Made by a program: the position numbers and the translations under genes. The notes under the pieces are model-generated. The model searched no databases and had not been told where the DNA came from. It saw nothing but the letters and a program-made list of their open reading frames with translations. Shown here piece after piece: positions 11,953-24,081 of a stretch of 64,000 nt of DNA; positions within the stretch are counted from its first letter, which is position 1, and each line of letters begins with the position of its first letter. This stretch comes from Nissolia schottii (lineage: Eukaryota > Streptophyta > Magnoliopsida > Fabales > Fabaceae): assembly GCA_003254905.1 (NCBI GenBank), contig QANU01066119.1, positions 80,796-144,795 of the forward strand. The letters run 5' to 3'.

Positions 11953-12540
11953 ACATGATTAAATATATGTTGTCAGCACCTGTCTTAAGAGGGCCTGTTG
12001 GAAAATGGATGTTAGCCTTGAAAGAATTCTCTCTTCATTATGTCCTTGCTAAAGCAATGAAAGGACATGTGTTGTCTGACTTTATGATAGATCACCCATG
12101 TGCCAACATAGAAGATAATTTTGTCAATGTTGTAAAACTTTAACCTTGGAAATTATACTTTGATGGCTCTTGTCGGGGAACAAGAATTGGCATTTTTGAT
12201 TTGTTCATCCTTTGGGGAGCCTAATAAATTTTTCTTTAAGATAAAACATCATTGTTCTAATAATAAGGCTGAGTATGAAACTTTAATCATGAGTTTAGAG
12301 TTATTACTTGACATGGGTGTAAAATAAGTTGAGATCAATGAGAATTCTCAATTGATAATAAGAAAGCTGACAAGAAAATATAAATATGTCAATGAGAATT
12401 TAATTAGATATTTTTCATTAGCATCAAGATTGCTATGAATTTAACATTGTCATGTTGAGTCATGTCCCTAGAGAGTTAAATGAGGAGGCCAACAAATTGG
12501 CACAAATAGCCTCTAAGTAGAGAATCACACTATCAGCTCT
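11953..12540 (+). pseudogene. Ty3/gypsy RNase H remnant
   Basis: 11955-12143 encodes IKYMLSAPVLRGPVGKWMLA, the segment that precedes RNase H in Ty3-type polyproteins. 12145-12400 continues in shifted frames with WKLYFDGS and NNKAEYETLIMSLELL, the conserved RNase H beginning and its acidic motif. Stops and frameshifts abound. It is the continuation of the remnant at 10561-11298. Confidence 0.65.
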
Positions 12541-12617
12541 GAAAGATTATTAAGATCGAAAAGACTTTTGTCTTGATCGTCATCCACCTGTGATGCTATT
12601 TCACCATTTCTAGCATC

Positions 12618-12960
12618 ATTTGTGATAGCATTGCCCTTTTCTAAGAGCGAGTAAGATTCTTTGTGAACTTGAAATTTGCATGGAATTCAATAATTTTGTA
12701 GCACTCTTCAACTGTATGGCCATTCTTGCCACGGTTGATGCAATGTTTCTTTTGATTTGAGCCACTTGTCTATGAAGTGGAGTTACTATTTTGTAAGTGA
12801 GGCTGAGATGATCTATGAGAGTTGCTTTGGGCATCATTGATGAGGGTCTTTGTGGTGCTTCCATGTTCAGAATTGAATTGTCTTTCTAGCTAAATGATCA
12901 TCTGAAACACTCAATTCAGGTAGGGAACAGGGGACATCAACACGATTTGAGATCAAACTC
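12618..12960 (-). pseudogene. Ty1/copia gag zinc-knuckle remnant
   Basis: On the minus strand one frame reads LERQFNSEHGSTTKTLI (about 12840-12895) and another region NRGKNGHTVEECYKIIEF (about 12685-12745). The latter is the Ty1/copia gag zinc knuckle, in which the second Cys of CX2C is replaced (C-I-N-R). It is broken by stops, and no protease or integrase follows. Confidence 0.6.
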
Positions 12961-15317
12961 ATGAGAATTGCTCATTCAAACCCTTCTTCATCATCACAAT
13001 CACAATTGTTCTGGCATTGTCCATCGCTCATCACAAACGGCCCTGTCGTTTGCTGTAGGGAAGATGGCAAGAAGAACTGGAAAATCATTCCAAACAGTGC
13101 TCAGGCTCCACGAACGTGGCGGTGTGAGTGTCGTCTTGTAACAAACAGTGACACGTTGGGTTGTAACGAAATCAGCATTGTAACCAATTTCTCCATTTCA
13201 TTCATCAAGTTGTTCAACTCTTAAGACTTGCCATCAAGTTGCAGATGGGGTGGGTGGAGAAGAATTTACAAGAGTAAAACGAGAAATCTGAATGCAATTA
13301 GTTCTTTCTCTTGCTTTTCTTTACCCTTGGTAATTTAGAATAAATAAATAATAAGATAATCACAAGATAAGGTTCATGTTGATGTTGGTTGGTGGGTGGG
13401 TGAAAGATTAAAAAAAAAAAAAGACACTGTTTTCTGGCAATGAAATTAACGAACATTGTGGTATAAAATTTTTGAAAGTTATTGTTACTGCTTCTCAGAT
13501 AATTTGTTTACTTTTATAATTAAAATTTACTTAATTATTTTATAAATAACAGTTGTAACATAATTTTTTTTTATTTAACATACCAATCAGTATATTAAAA
13601 TAAATCATCAACCTAAATAATTATTTATAGTTAAAATAACAACTTACAAAAATATAAAAGTAATATTGTCATTTGATATCATTATCATTGTCTTTCCTTC
13701 ACTTTTTCACTCAACCAAACAAAAAAAAGTAATATTCCCTCCATTTTCTTTTCACTTATTTTCCTTTCAACTAAACATACTCATAAAAAATATAAATTCA
13801 CTCTATTTCTTTCTTCTCATTTTATTTCCTTTTAGTTTATTTTCTCTCAAATTCTTTCCTCTACCCAACACACCCTTAAGAAATCAAATGACCCGGTATG
13901 GTTAAACACGTAAAAATTATCTTAGCGCGTGTTTAAAAATTATAATGACTAAATTAGCCCTTTTTAAGCTAAATTAATCCATCAATTTATCCTTTACTCG
14001 TTATTTTATTAATTTAAAGTGTTGTTGACAGGGGTCAGTTTCCATCACATAGATTCCAAGTACCGTGACGAATGGCCCCTGGCCCCTTTGTATATAGATA
14101 AAGAGATAAACCATAAAGACCGTCAACCTTTTTAACTACGTTTTTTTCTTCCTTCCTTCCTTTCTTAATGTAACCGTCACTTTTGTCCGTTGAAAGCTAT
14201 AAAATTGACTTCTACTTTCTTAGTCTTCTTCTTTTTCTTTTTCCTAACCAATTTCCAACTTGGAAATTAGTCTTCCAACGTAATAATGACGTGGAAACTC
14301 TGGCAATAGTTATCCTTTCTTGTCCACTAGTCCAACATTTTGAAGGAATATGAACTATTTGACAAGAACAAAATTAAAAACGACAAAATAATAGGAATTT
14401 TTTTTGGAACATGAAGAATAATGAATCAATTTTAAAAAGCAAATACTAAATTCTAATATTCTTTTATGTGTTTTTCTGCCAAAGAAAATACAAAAAGTAT
14501 ACAGGGCAAAATTCATGAGGTTGTACTTCTTCAGAACAATATGAATAACCACTTAAGTTATGGATTTAATAATCATCTTCTTAGATATTTTTAATAGCCA
14601 CAAGATCAATGAGTCTATCATAATTTGATGTCTCACTTTCTGTCTTTTTCGTTAACACCATTTTCTCAAAATTCCATCATTGTTTCAGCAAAATCAGTTG
14701 CTGTCTTGAGCCTTTTAGAGTTGAAAGCTATAATGCATTTCCTTATACGATTTGTTTACTTGTGATTAGTGATTATCAGTATTAGTAAACTAGTAGTAAT
14801 AATTCAGAAAAAAAAAATTGTAAAAAGATGCACAAATTTTGTCATGTAAAGTACTATAATTGAGTTGAATGTTCAACCAATTATTATAATAGAGGATTGA
14901 ATTAAATTCAGTGGCCTTTTGAATTAGCTGACACGAATCCCATTAATAATCATTACACAGAACAGGTGAAGCCCCTACAGAATGTGGCTGCTCTTACCCA
15001 AAATATCGGCTTGAATGATAATTGAACAGAAAAAAAAAAACAAAAATAATTACAGCTTGTAATGTCAGAAAAATGCAAATTATATATTCCAATAAAAATA
15101 CTAGTGTGACGCGCAGACGCAGCACGTGAAAAATAAAACTACGTCCATAACAATGACGGTATGATAATCAATCATCACTTTACAATTAGAGAATTAGAGA
15201 ATTAAAGAGAGATAAGAATTGTTTCTTTTCTTTTATACGTCTTTGATAATGATACAATGAGCAATGTTTTTATATATATGATACAAGTTAAAATTACCAT
15301 TGATTTAATATTTTAAA
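12961..15317. other. Gene-free AT-rich stretch with a MITE-like remnant
   Basis: No host gene recognised. About 13660-13880 (Pu/Py-biased, ending ACCCAACACACCCTTAAG) resembles one end of an inverted-repeat element. A loosely similar block starts near 39805. Boundaries cannot be set. Confidence 0.3.
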
Positions 15318-15322
15318 ATATA

Positions 15323-15580
15323 TGTTAAGAATAATTTATGATTGTAAATGATTTGATTTGATTTAATTATAATATTTTAAATTGATTGTAATTTATTTTT
15401 TGCCGTTTTGTTTTGGTCGTTGAGTCTTTAGCCCATAAATAGGCTCAGCCTCCTAGGTAAAGAAACACAACAACTCTCAGATATAATTACTTAGATAATA
15501 CAATTGTTATTTCTCTATTATCTATCTTTCTCCTATATTTTCTGGTGTGCCATTTATCTGTTTCTCCACGATGTTTAACA
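15323..15580 (+). repeat. TRIM left LTR
   Basis: 258 bp, TG...CA ends. Paired with 18857-19114. Its TATA region reads CATAAATAG where the right copy has CTATAAATAG. Confidence 0.85.
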
Positions 15581-15592
15581 TGGTATCAGAGC
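15581..15592 (+). promoter_or_regulatory. Primer-binding site, initiator Met tRNA
   Basis: TGGTATCAGAGC abuts the left LTR with no spacer. It is the usual minus-strand priming site of copia-related plant elements. Confidence 0.85.
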
Positions 15593-16480
15593 CATGGTTC
15601 CCACCTTGAACCCATATTCCCGCTTCTGCCAATTTTCCCCTTAACCGCCTCCACATAATCTTGATGTTGCTTAATCTGCCTCCGTGTAGTCTCGATTGTT
15701 GTCTATCGTTGTTGCCTTTGCTAGTTCCGCCTGGCTCTCTGTAACGCCTTAGGTTAGCAGCTTATGCTTAAGTCATAATCTGCGTCTGCTAGGTTGTTAT
15801 CTGCTGGGTGGAAATACTAATAGTCCCTACTTTACTTCGGAAAATAATTAAGTTAACTGAAAGTAAGGACCCATTTTTAAAAACTTTTCTGTTTGTTACT
15901 TTATTTGCAAAATATGAGCCGCGAGTGAATCAAGCATATAATACGTACGATAGAGCGAATGGCTTACAACTGATATTCATACATAAATATTTACATAAGC
16001 AAACGTGGTCCATCACAAATGGTTACATCAATAGTAGTCTAACATAATAAGTTACATATACAAGCCAAATACATTAAACTACATATCAAAATACATCTCA
16101 AAAAGAGTAGTCTTCTACTCATCCGTCCTCATACCATCACTGCTCCTCATGCGGCTCCTCATAGGGCTCCTCTTGGCTCTCATGATCTTCGCCTGCTCCT
16201 GGAAGCATAAGCGAGTGGGGGGTGAGAACGGTGGTTCTCAGTGGTTAACTATGGATAGTGGGGATCTAGTTACTCAATTATGCTTCTGCCCGTCCAAGAG
16301 ATCTCTAAGTGTTCATGCATCTAGACATCCTACCAGTTATTTCTTGCCTAAGTTCCTGGGCGGCTTTATCTAGTTACTAGGTGACGGGGATCTAATCTTT
16401 CTTACTAAGTTCTCGTGCTTTCTACCCTTGACCGTTCTGACACTACTACACATATATGTATGCCCGGTGACCTTGCCCCA

Positions 16481-16655
16481 TGCGTTCCCTTCGAGCATGG
16501 TGACATGGTCGAGACATAGCCACGTCTTAATCACATAGGTATGTATGCAAGGTGATCATGTCTCATGCGTTCCCTTCGAGCCTGGTGACGTGATCGAGCC
16601 CCATGCGTTCCCTTCGAGCATGGTGACGTGCACAATGCCTGCGTTCCCTTCGAGC
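16481..16655. repeat. Four copies of TGCGTTCCCTTCGAGC
   Basis: Copies start at 16481, 16565, 16604 and 16640, usually followed by (A/C)TGGTGACGTG. They form a short irregular array inside the solo LTR. Confidence 0.8.
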
Positions 16656-17029
16656 CTGCTCTTGTGCACTATGCATGAACTTAACATTTTAATTAACCGG
16701 TATCATATGCATTCATTGGCCGCCTTCCTTTAGGCTAAGCCATGTAGGCACGATGGCCTTATTCATTCGTAACCATCATCATCATCATCATATGCACTTT
16801 TATCTTTCTGTACTATTCTGGTTCTTACGTTCATTATTATCTTCGTTCATTAACCTTGGTCATAGCATAGCCTCTCGTGATCTAGCCTCATGATGCATGC
16901 ACGACTCGATACTCATGTTCTTGTTCTCTGCACCCTTGGGTGGCTTACAGTAATGCAATTGACATTACAAACTCATCACATAAACTTCTACTGCTAAGTG
17001 CTTGTTGGAATATAGGGGACCTAGAAAAC

Positions 17030-17360
17030 CCCTCTCAGGAACCGCTCAACTACTCCAGGGAACCTCCGCGGAACCCACTCAGCACCACTACTAGTGCTCA
17101 CTCAGCACACTCTCCAGGGAACCACTCAGCCTCTCCAGGGAACCTCCGCGGAACCCACTCAGCACCATCTCAGGCGCCGCTCAACAACTACACTCCTCTC
17201 AGTCACTCTCCGTGGAACAACTCAGCACCATCCCAGGCGCCGCTCAACATCTTTCTACGGACTCCCCTCAGTCACTCTACGCGTAACCATTCAGCACCCG
17301 TCCAGACACTGCTCAACAACTCCCTAGACTCCTCTCAGTCACCTTCCGCAGAACCACTCA
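17030..17360. repeat. GC-richer tandem array in the solo LTR
   Basis: Repeats built from words such as CCAGGGAACCTCCGCGGAAC, CCACTCAGCACCA and CAGGCGCCGCTCAAC recur several times with variable spacing. The 176-residue open frame (16940-17470) over this array is low-complexity and probably not a gene. Confidence 0.65.
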
Positions 17361-18660
17361 ATGCTTACTTCCTTGCTTATTTTCTCTCATGTTCTTACAT
17401 TCATTCCAAGTTCAAACACCACATATTCCAACAGCACACAAGCAACGACATGAACACCCAAGAATCATAAAACAATGTGAATACACCCAACGTGCAACAT
17501 AATACTTATCCTCATCAAATCCTTACCCACATTTTTAGAAAACACAGCACGTAAAACGTAAACACATCACCGAAAATATATTTATCCTCATCAAATCATT
17601 AACAACACATGCAAGTTTATTTCAAGGCATAAATCACATGTTATGTGCATTTCATCACATGTTCACAATAACCATAGATAGATCACCAAGGAGGTGATTT
17701 ATGCATAGTTACCCACTTTTAGAAAAACCTGGTGGTGGTGAGGGAAGTGTTGGAGTGAAGTCCCACAAGCCTTGTTGCTTCCAAAGCTTGAGCTTCTCCT
17801 TTCTCCAAGATGAAGTTCTTTGAGCAAGGTGGAGGATGATGAGGTTGTTCCTCTTGGTTTTAGATGGAAGAAAATGAAACCAACATGAGGAGACTTGAGG
17901 GCTGTGTTTCGGTTTGTGGAAGGTGGAAGGAGATGGCAAAAGTGCTTGATCTCTTGAAGGCTTGGTGGTGTTCTTTGAGGTTTGTCTTAGTGTGTTTTTA
18001 AGGAGAATGTGAGAATGAGCTTTTGCTTAGAGTTTTGGGGCAAGAAAGTTTTGGTTTTGGGGGCTGAGGGTGAGGGAAATGAATTGAATTTTTTGAGATT
18101 TAATAAATTAGATGAATAGTAGAAGGCATGGGCATAGGTATGGCTAGTGATGGGATTTGGTTTAGTGTGTAAGACAAGTAAGGTGATGAAAATTTGGAAG
18201 CATGATTTTGGGAATTATTTTTTGGACAAGAATCTCCTCTCCTAGCCGTGCACACCCTCTCCCACAGCTGCTGAAATTTCATTTTCTCCTGGTTCCGGTT
18301 CGCTCATGTTTTATCGCTCGTAGTATCGGTGCGTCGCGCACGGTCGTCCAAAAAATATTCTGTTTATACTGTCGCGATCCTCTAATTCCCTTCTTCCTAA
18401 GGGTATTAATATTTAAAGGCGTTTGTGAATTTTTTCTCCGGGGGATTATTTTCACAGACACCTTTTATGCGTCAGAAAATTTCATCGGCGAACAGCGGCT
18501 GTTCGGTTGTCTGCCGAACTTTTTGCCGCGACACGTCTTATTTCCTAGGGATATTCTACCTAACAATTTCCCATCTTAATTCTCTAATCATGATTAGAAA
18601 ATTAATTTAATAATTATGTTTACGATTATTTCTCTAAGAAAAATCGGGATGTTACACTCT

Positions 18661-18790
18661 CGATGTTGCCTTTGTTGGTTCCGCCCAACTCCTGATGTTG
18701 CCTCCGTTGTTGCCTTTGTTGGTTCCGCCCAGCCACTGTTGCCTTCGCTGGTTCCGCCCAGCCTTTGTTGCCTCCGTTTTGTTGGTTCCG
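18661..18790. repeat. GTTGCC-TTTGTTGGTTCCGCCC repeats in TRIM interior
   Basis: At least four degenerate copies of a roughly 25-bp unit lie here, with related text left of the nested insert (15690-15735). They make up most of the TRIM interior. Confidence 0.7.
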
Positions 18791-18856
18791 TTCTACTCAG
18801 CCCTCCGTTGAACTATGACAAGCTTAAAGCTCGGGGAGCTTTAGCTTGAGGGAGGG

Positions 18857-19114
18857 TGTTAAGAATAATTTATGATTGTAAATGATTTGATTTAATTTAA
18901 TTATAATCTTTTAAATTGATTGTAATTTATTTTTTGCCGTTGTGTTTTGGTCGTTGAGTCTTGATCCTATAAATAGGCTCTGCCTCCTATGTAAAGAAAC
19001 ACAACAACTCTCAGATATAATTACTCAGATAATACAATTATTATTTCTCTATTATCTATCTTTCTCCTATATTTTCTGATGTACCATTTATCTGTTTCTC
19101 CATGATGTTTAACA
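18857..19114 (+). repeat. TRIM right LTR with TATA box
   Basis: 258 bp. CTATAAATAG at 18967-18976 is a good TATA box. The polypurine tract precedes it at 18846-18856. Confidence 0.85.
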
Positions 19115-19119
19115 ATATA

Positions 19120-20029
19120 CATTATTTTATATCACTCATTCATGAAAAATAAAAAATTCCACAAGATTATTATGATGGGTGTTGCACATAATAGAATCCT
19201 TCCGTCTCTACAAACTCACCATCTTCCTCTCATACACTTGTCACCACCATCTCCAGCCACCACCTCCATGGGAACCACTTTCTCGTCAAGGCAAAGCCCT
19301 CTTAATTCCCGTCTACATCCACCCCCTCTTTAAGCAAACCAAGCCAGTAACAATGAAAAAAGCAAACTCAAATTCTCACACATAAGAAATAAATTTTCAT
19401 CATCAACAACACAAACCCAGATATTGAACCTTATAATCACCTAGATCTTCAAGCCAACCACGTGAGATAAAAGAAAATACAAATACATTTCTATGAAAAA
19501 CACAAACCTAAGTGAGTTTCCCTCGCAATAAAACCCAGAATCTGGCCCCAAAGTTGAAGTAATCCAAACCATAACCACTTCATCTTTCTGCTTCATCACT
19601 ATCCTTCACATCTACGCACTGCCACCCACAACCGGCATCCTCCACCATAGCCAAATAACATCAATAATATCAACTCATAAAACTTGAAGCACCAAACGAC
19701 AACCAAACAGTCTTCATCATCAACAAAAACCCATAAATCAAACACGTACAAAAATTTGTAACAACCTAGTAAACAAATCTGGATCTACGATTTCTTGAAA
19801 TGAAAGTAGTGCCCAAATCTGTCTGTGAGTACGGAGGAAGTGTGGAGATGGCGGAGGGGAAGGGGTGGCTCCTTGTTGGATCTCACTGCAAGCCTCAACA
19901 CAACCATAACGGCTGCCTTGCTCCACTGTTGTCCAACGCCTCACTCCACTTTCATCGAGATTTCTTTGAGGCGATGGAAGGGCTGTGTTTCAAATTTGTT
20001 GGTGGAAGGTGGTGGGGAAGGTGGGGTTC
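19120..20029. other. Gene-free stretch left of the solo LTR
   Basis: Moderately GC-rich from 19800 with overlapping short frames on both strands. None resembles a known protein. The solo LTR at 20035 interrupts it, and the flank continues at 20498. Confidence 0.3.
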
Positions 20030-20034
20030 GTGAT

Positions 20035-20492
20035 TGTTCTAAAGTATGTACCTCGGTCCACACTCTAGATCTTGGAGCTTCAAGGCTGGGCAATGGGTCT
20101 CGAACTGTCGAACGCTGCGTGGGTACCTGCAAGGACTCCGATGCTCAAGTCAATATGAGCTCAAGAAAGTATAGTGAATAAGAGTGAGATGGATCTCATA
20201 CCTGGGGCGTGAGTTATTATATACCTGAGAGTTGTTAGGTTTTTCCGCGTGACGCGGTAGGGGAGGATATCTCGGCCCGCTTGAGTTGGGGAGAGTATCT
20301 CGGAACCCGTGTTATCTTCGATGGGGGAGGATCTTGGGGTTTGTTACATCTCTGGGGGGAGAGGATCTCGAATTTTCCGTTCGGCTTGCTAGCAGCTCGG
20401 GCTTGTCGGGCAGATCCGCAGACTTTTAGGTTGGGGGAGTGGGTTTACATTGTGGGTCTCTACGATGGGCCTTTATGGTCTGTTCCGTAACA
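20035..20492. mobile_element. Solo LTR, 458 bp
   Basis: Begins TGTTCTAAAG and ends TTCCGTAACA, with 5-bp duplications GTGAT at 20030-20034 and 20493-20497. It contains a GC-rich part with repeated 'GGGGGAGGATCT' words. No coding sequence and no second LTR nearby, so it is a solo LTR of an unidentified family. Confidence 0.75.
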
Positions 20493-20497
20493 GTGAT

Positions 20498-22758
20498 CTC
20501 TCTAATTTGAAGAAGAAGAGCATGAAAACAATGGTAGGACAGTGGAGGGGAGGTAGGAGAGAGTTAAGAAGAGTTTGGGGTAGACCAATACTAATTTAGT
20601 TCATGATAATTCTATTTAAACTTGTCTCTTAGAAGAAATGGTGTGTGATATTCTAAACTTTAATAGATTTACCCAAAAACATGTTGTACCATACCCCAAA
20701 ACATTACTTGTTGTACCAAAGATGATGTCTTCACTCTGAGTGTAGCAAAAAATCTTCTAGTGAGATTTTTGAAAAGTTTCTTAACAGAAAGAACATTAAA
20801 AGAAAGTAAGGATAGAAATAAAATGAATATAGAACTATGTTGAAATTGAATTTTTCTAATTTTTTTTTACCAAAGATAGATATATATTTATTGTAAAAGA
20901 CGAACAATTACGAGAGAGAGAGTCCATAGGACCAAACAATCATAAAGGGGTGTCCCAAAGAGGTCGACAAGGCAACATAACGATATGATGATGCTTAAGA
21001 AAGAAAATTTAAAAGCAAAAAACAACTAAAGAAAAACACCTAAATGATTAAGCTAAGAAACCAATTCAGTGCAGAGATAGAGAAGGAAACCATATTAGGG
21101 TTGTATGAGCATCTAGAGGCTATAATGAGTCAAAACTCATGCTGAAGGAACTAATTCCATGTTGTTGAAAACTAATTAAATAACTAATATTTTAGCAAAT
21201 AAGGCGGAAGGAAAAAAAAAGGAGCAAAAAAATAGGTTGAAGCAATCTTTAACCGAAACAAACAATTAAATAAATAGCAGGGAAAAGTTGGAATGATATA
21301 CCACAAATTGTGATAGGCATTCTCCTTAAGGGTTTATTTTTGCCCTATCCAAAGCTATACTCGGTGGAGAGGCGTCAATAGAAATACCTCTAAGATTAGA
21401 TATGGGTCACCTCAATAACTCATCCACACACAGTTGCCAAAACTATAAGCAGTGAGAACTCGATCCATAAATTCAGACAGAGCAATAGAGGCAGTAGGGG
21501 AGCACCTTCGGAGCTTGCAGAGAGACAAAAATCAAAATATAGAGAAAACAGAGGAGGAAGAAGAAGTGATAGTTGGTGTGTTTGGTCTGAAGAAAGGGAG
21601 AGTCTTATATAGGCCAAGAAATGACGTTAGGCAATAGTGAAAAATGTCCCAACAGTCACAAGGCCATAAATTCCCCAAACAGCCACAAGGCCCAATGAAT
21701 ACAGTAAGTCTCCTACAATTATGTGCAATATATCTGGCCAAAAATAAATGAGAAGTAAAAGGGCCTATTGAACCTACCCGTGCGACACGAGATGAGGTGG
21801 GGTGACGTATATGTATGTTATGGTAAAATCAAAATTCACATTTTCTAGCCTAATACTAAAGTATTTAATACTAAACCAAGTTTACTTATAAAAGCTTGCA
21901 AGAAACCAACTCCAAGCAATGTGAGACTTTGTCTTTCACCATAACACGTAGACTAAGTTTGAAACACTCTTCAAAGACCTAATTTATCTAACATTCCAAT
22001 CCTAGATTTTCAGAGGAGGGAAGTGTTCCTCCACACTCTCCCAAAATTGAAACAAATCATCCAGATCCAAGGCTAGATCACAAATACTATACATCACTAG
22101 TTACCATAACACAGGAACTTGCACTAAATTAATCTTTGCAAAATCTAGATGCCACTAGGTATATTCACTTTGTCCATCATCATTCTTCAAGTCAAAGAGC
22201 AAGCCCGGATCCCATACCAGTATCAAGTTTATCAGAAGACATATTCGAAGAGGTATACACCATCCTGAATCCCAGGGGTGCAAGATATCAAAGCAATTCC
22301 TGCCCCTATATGTTACAGTCCAATTGATAATAGTTAATGTACATAAGGAGTCATCCAGGCCCTTATGGCCGTACATTAGCACTTCAGCCTCCTCGTCATT
22401 GCCATCGTGTGTCCCTGCTCGTCACCATAGTGCGCCCTGTTCTAGTTGCATTTGTGTGTTTATCCCCTCATCGTCGTGCATCCCCTCTCGCCTTTGTGTG
22501 CCTTTCTTCGGTACCACCATGTTTACTCCGGTTCTCAGCCATTGACCATTAATGTCCACTGTTGCCATGCTGACATGTTGTTCAACTATTGTGACACCCG
22601 TCTGGTCTAGTGCTCCTCCACCATTATCTGCAGTGTCCATGGATCTCGATATGGTTGAAGTTGTGATAGGGATGTAAAGTCTATTTAATTATGTGAGCTA
22701 GACATAGATTAGTCACAAAGTCTAATACGCTTGGTAGACTAGCTTGTTTAAACCTATA
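20498..22758. other. Gene-free stretch
   Basis: No gene recognised. About 20860-21740 and 22000-22660 contain ordinary-complexity sequence with short frames on both strands, none assignable. 22669 (TAGGGATGTAAA) could be the left end of a hAT-like element whose right end would be ACCCCTAG near 24647, with later insertions inside. The flanking 8-mers do not match, so this is not claimed. Confidence 0.3.
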
Positions 22759-22767
22759 TATAATTAT

Positions 22768-23944
22768 GAGAAAGTCTCCGTGTACAACAAAAAGTTTACA
22801 ACTTTTTGTACAATCACATAAAATATCAATTTCTCTTTCCTCTCATTCGCACTCCCTCAACTTACGCACTTCTTTCTCTTCTTCTTGCCTCACTTGATGT
22901 TGTTGTTGCTTATTCTTCTTATTCTTCTCCTTTTCCTTCTCTCATACTCTTTTTTATTTTAATTTTTACTCAATTTATCACCTGCAACCTTCATTTATTT
23001 TTTCATTACGTTCTTTTACTTCATCTCCATTTATCTTTCTTTGTTCTATTTTTTGTCATTATTCTATGATTCAAGTTGTTATATTTATTTTATAATGTTT
23101 TTGTATTGGTGTAATGTTTGTTTATTTGTGTTGTGATGTTTATTTATGAGTGTTGTAATATTTTTTTCTGTGTAATATAATGTTTGTTCATATATGTTGT
23201 AATATTTGTTTATTTTTTTATTTATGTGTGATATAGTGTATGTTCATTTGTGATGTAATGTTTATTTATGTGTACTGTAATTCATGTTTACGAGTGTTGT
23301 AATGTTTGTTTATTTTTTTGTTTCTTTATGATATTTTCTGTGTGATATAATGTTTATTCATATATAGTATAATGTTTGTTATGTGTATTGTAATGTTTAT
23401 TTATTTTTCATTTTTGTGTGATAGAATGTTTGTTAACGTGTGATGTAATGTTTCTTTATGCGTATTGTAATATTTGTTTAAAAGAGTTGTAATATTTGTT
23501 TGTGTTGTGATGTTTGTTTATTTTTTCATTTTTGTATGGTATAGTGTTTGTTCTATGTGACGTAATGTTTGTTTATGTATGTTGTAATGTTTGTCTACGA
23601 GATAGTAGGTGAGGGAGCAAGAGTGTGTGACATTTTATTTTGTGTTCGATAGTGTTTGTTTATTTGTTTTGTAATATTTGTTCATTTAGTTTGTAATTTT
23701 TGTTTAGGAGGGAGCGTGGATGCACGCGTTTTAAGTGTGAGTGGAGAGTAAAAAAGAGAGTGCTGTAATTACGTTTCTCGAGTTAATGTAGTGCTAGTCT
23801 TGTTTTATTTTTCCTTCCTTATGTAAAAATGTTTGTTTATCTCTTCAAAAATGTTTGTTCATATGTCATTGTTAATGTATGTCGTACACATATTTACATT
23901 GATTGTACAATGATAATTATTCTATTGTACACCTAGCACCATTG
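22768..23944. mobile_element. Non-autonomous Mutator-like element B
   Basis: Flanked by a perfect 9-bp duplication TATAATTAT (22759-22767 and 23945-23953). The ends are weakly inverted: CTCCGTGTACAAC on the left, GCTAGGTGTACAAT in reverse complement on the right. The interior parallels element A at 8315-9333: a pyrimidine-rich part, then a long degenerate array of GTTGTAATGTTTGTTTAT words (about 23090-23600), then a GTGAGTG-containing tail. No transposase. Confidence 0.6.
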
Positions 23945-24081
23945 TATAATTATTATTCAAAAATTAATTTTCAAACTTAGGTCACATTGTGCAGTACTCT
24001 CTTCCAATCTACAGCCGAGCTAACATGAAATGTTATGCAAATTTATACAAATACAATATATTCATAAATCATTATAAAATA

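Larger units (their letters stand above)
15740..18656. mobile_element. Solo LTR, about 2.9 kb, nested in the TRIM
   Basis: Begins TGTAACGCC and ends GGGATGTTACA, so the ends are TG/CA with a short inverted repeat. It is flanked by CTCTC at 15735-15739 and 18657-18661, a 5-bp target duplication. Outside the insert, the TRIM interior (GTTGCC/GGTTCCGCC words) continues on both sides. No second copy of the left end is found inside and no protein domain is encoded, so a single long LTR left by recombination is the simplest reading. Length and ends fit long-LTR Ty3/gypsy families, but the family is not identified. Confidence 0.7.
15323..19114 (+). mobile_element. TRIM-type LTR element (interrupted by a solo LTR)
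   Basis: Two 258-bp terminal repeats at 15323-15580 and 18857-19114 both begin TGTTAAGAATAA and end GATGTTTAACA. They differ at about 13 positions by eye. The 5-bp target duplication ATATA is at 15318-15322 and 19115-19119. Directly after the left repeat is TGGTATCAGAGC, the initiator-Met tRNA primer-binding site. Before the right repeat is a purine tract TTGAGGGAGGG. Without the nested insert (15740-18656) the interior is only about 354 bp and non-coding, giving an original element of about 870 bp, the size class of terminal-repeat retrotransposons in miniature. It would need proteins from another element to move. Confidence 0.85.

Noticed and set aside
16940..17470. A 176-codon frame rich in Ser/Pro/Asn
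   Set aside because: Lies over a tandem array within the solo LTR; no domain and no start context.
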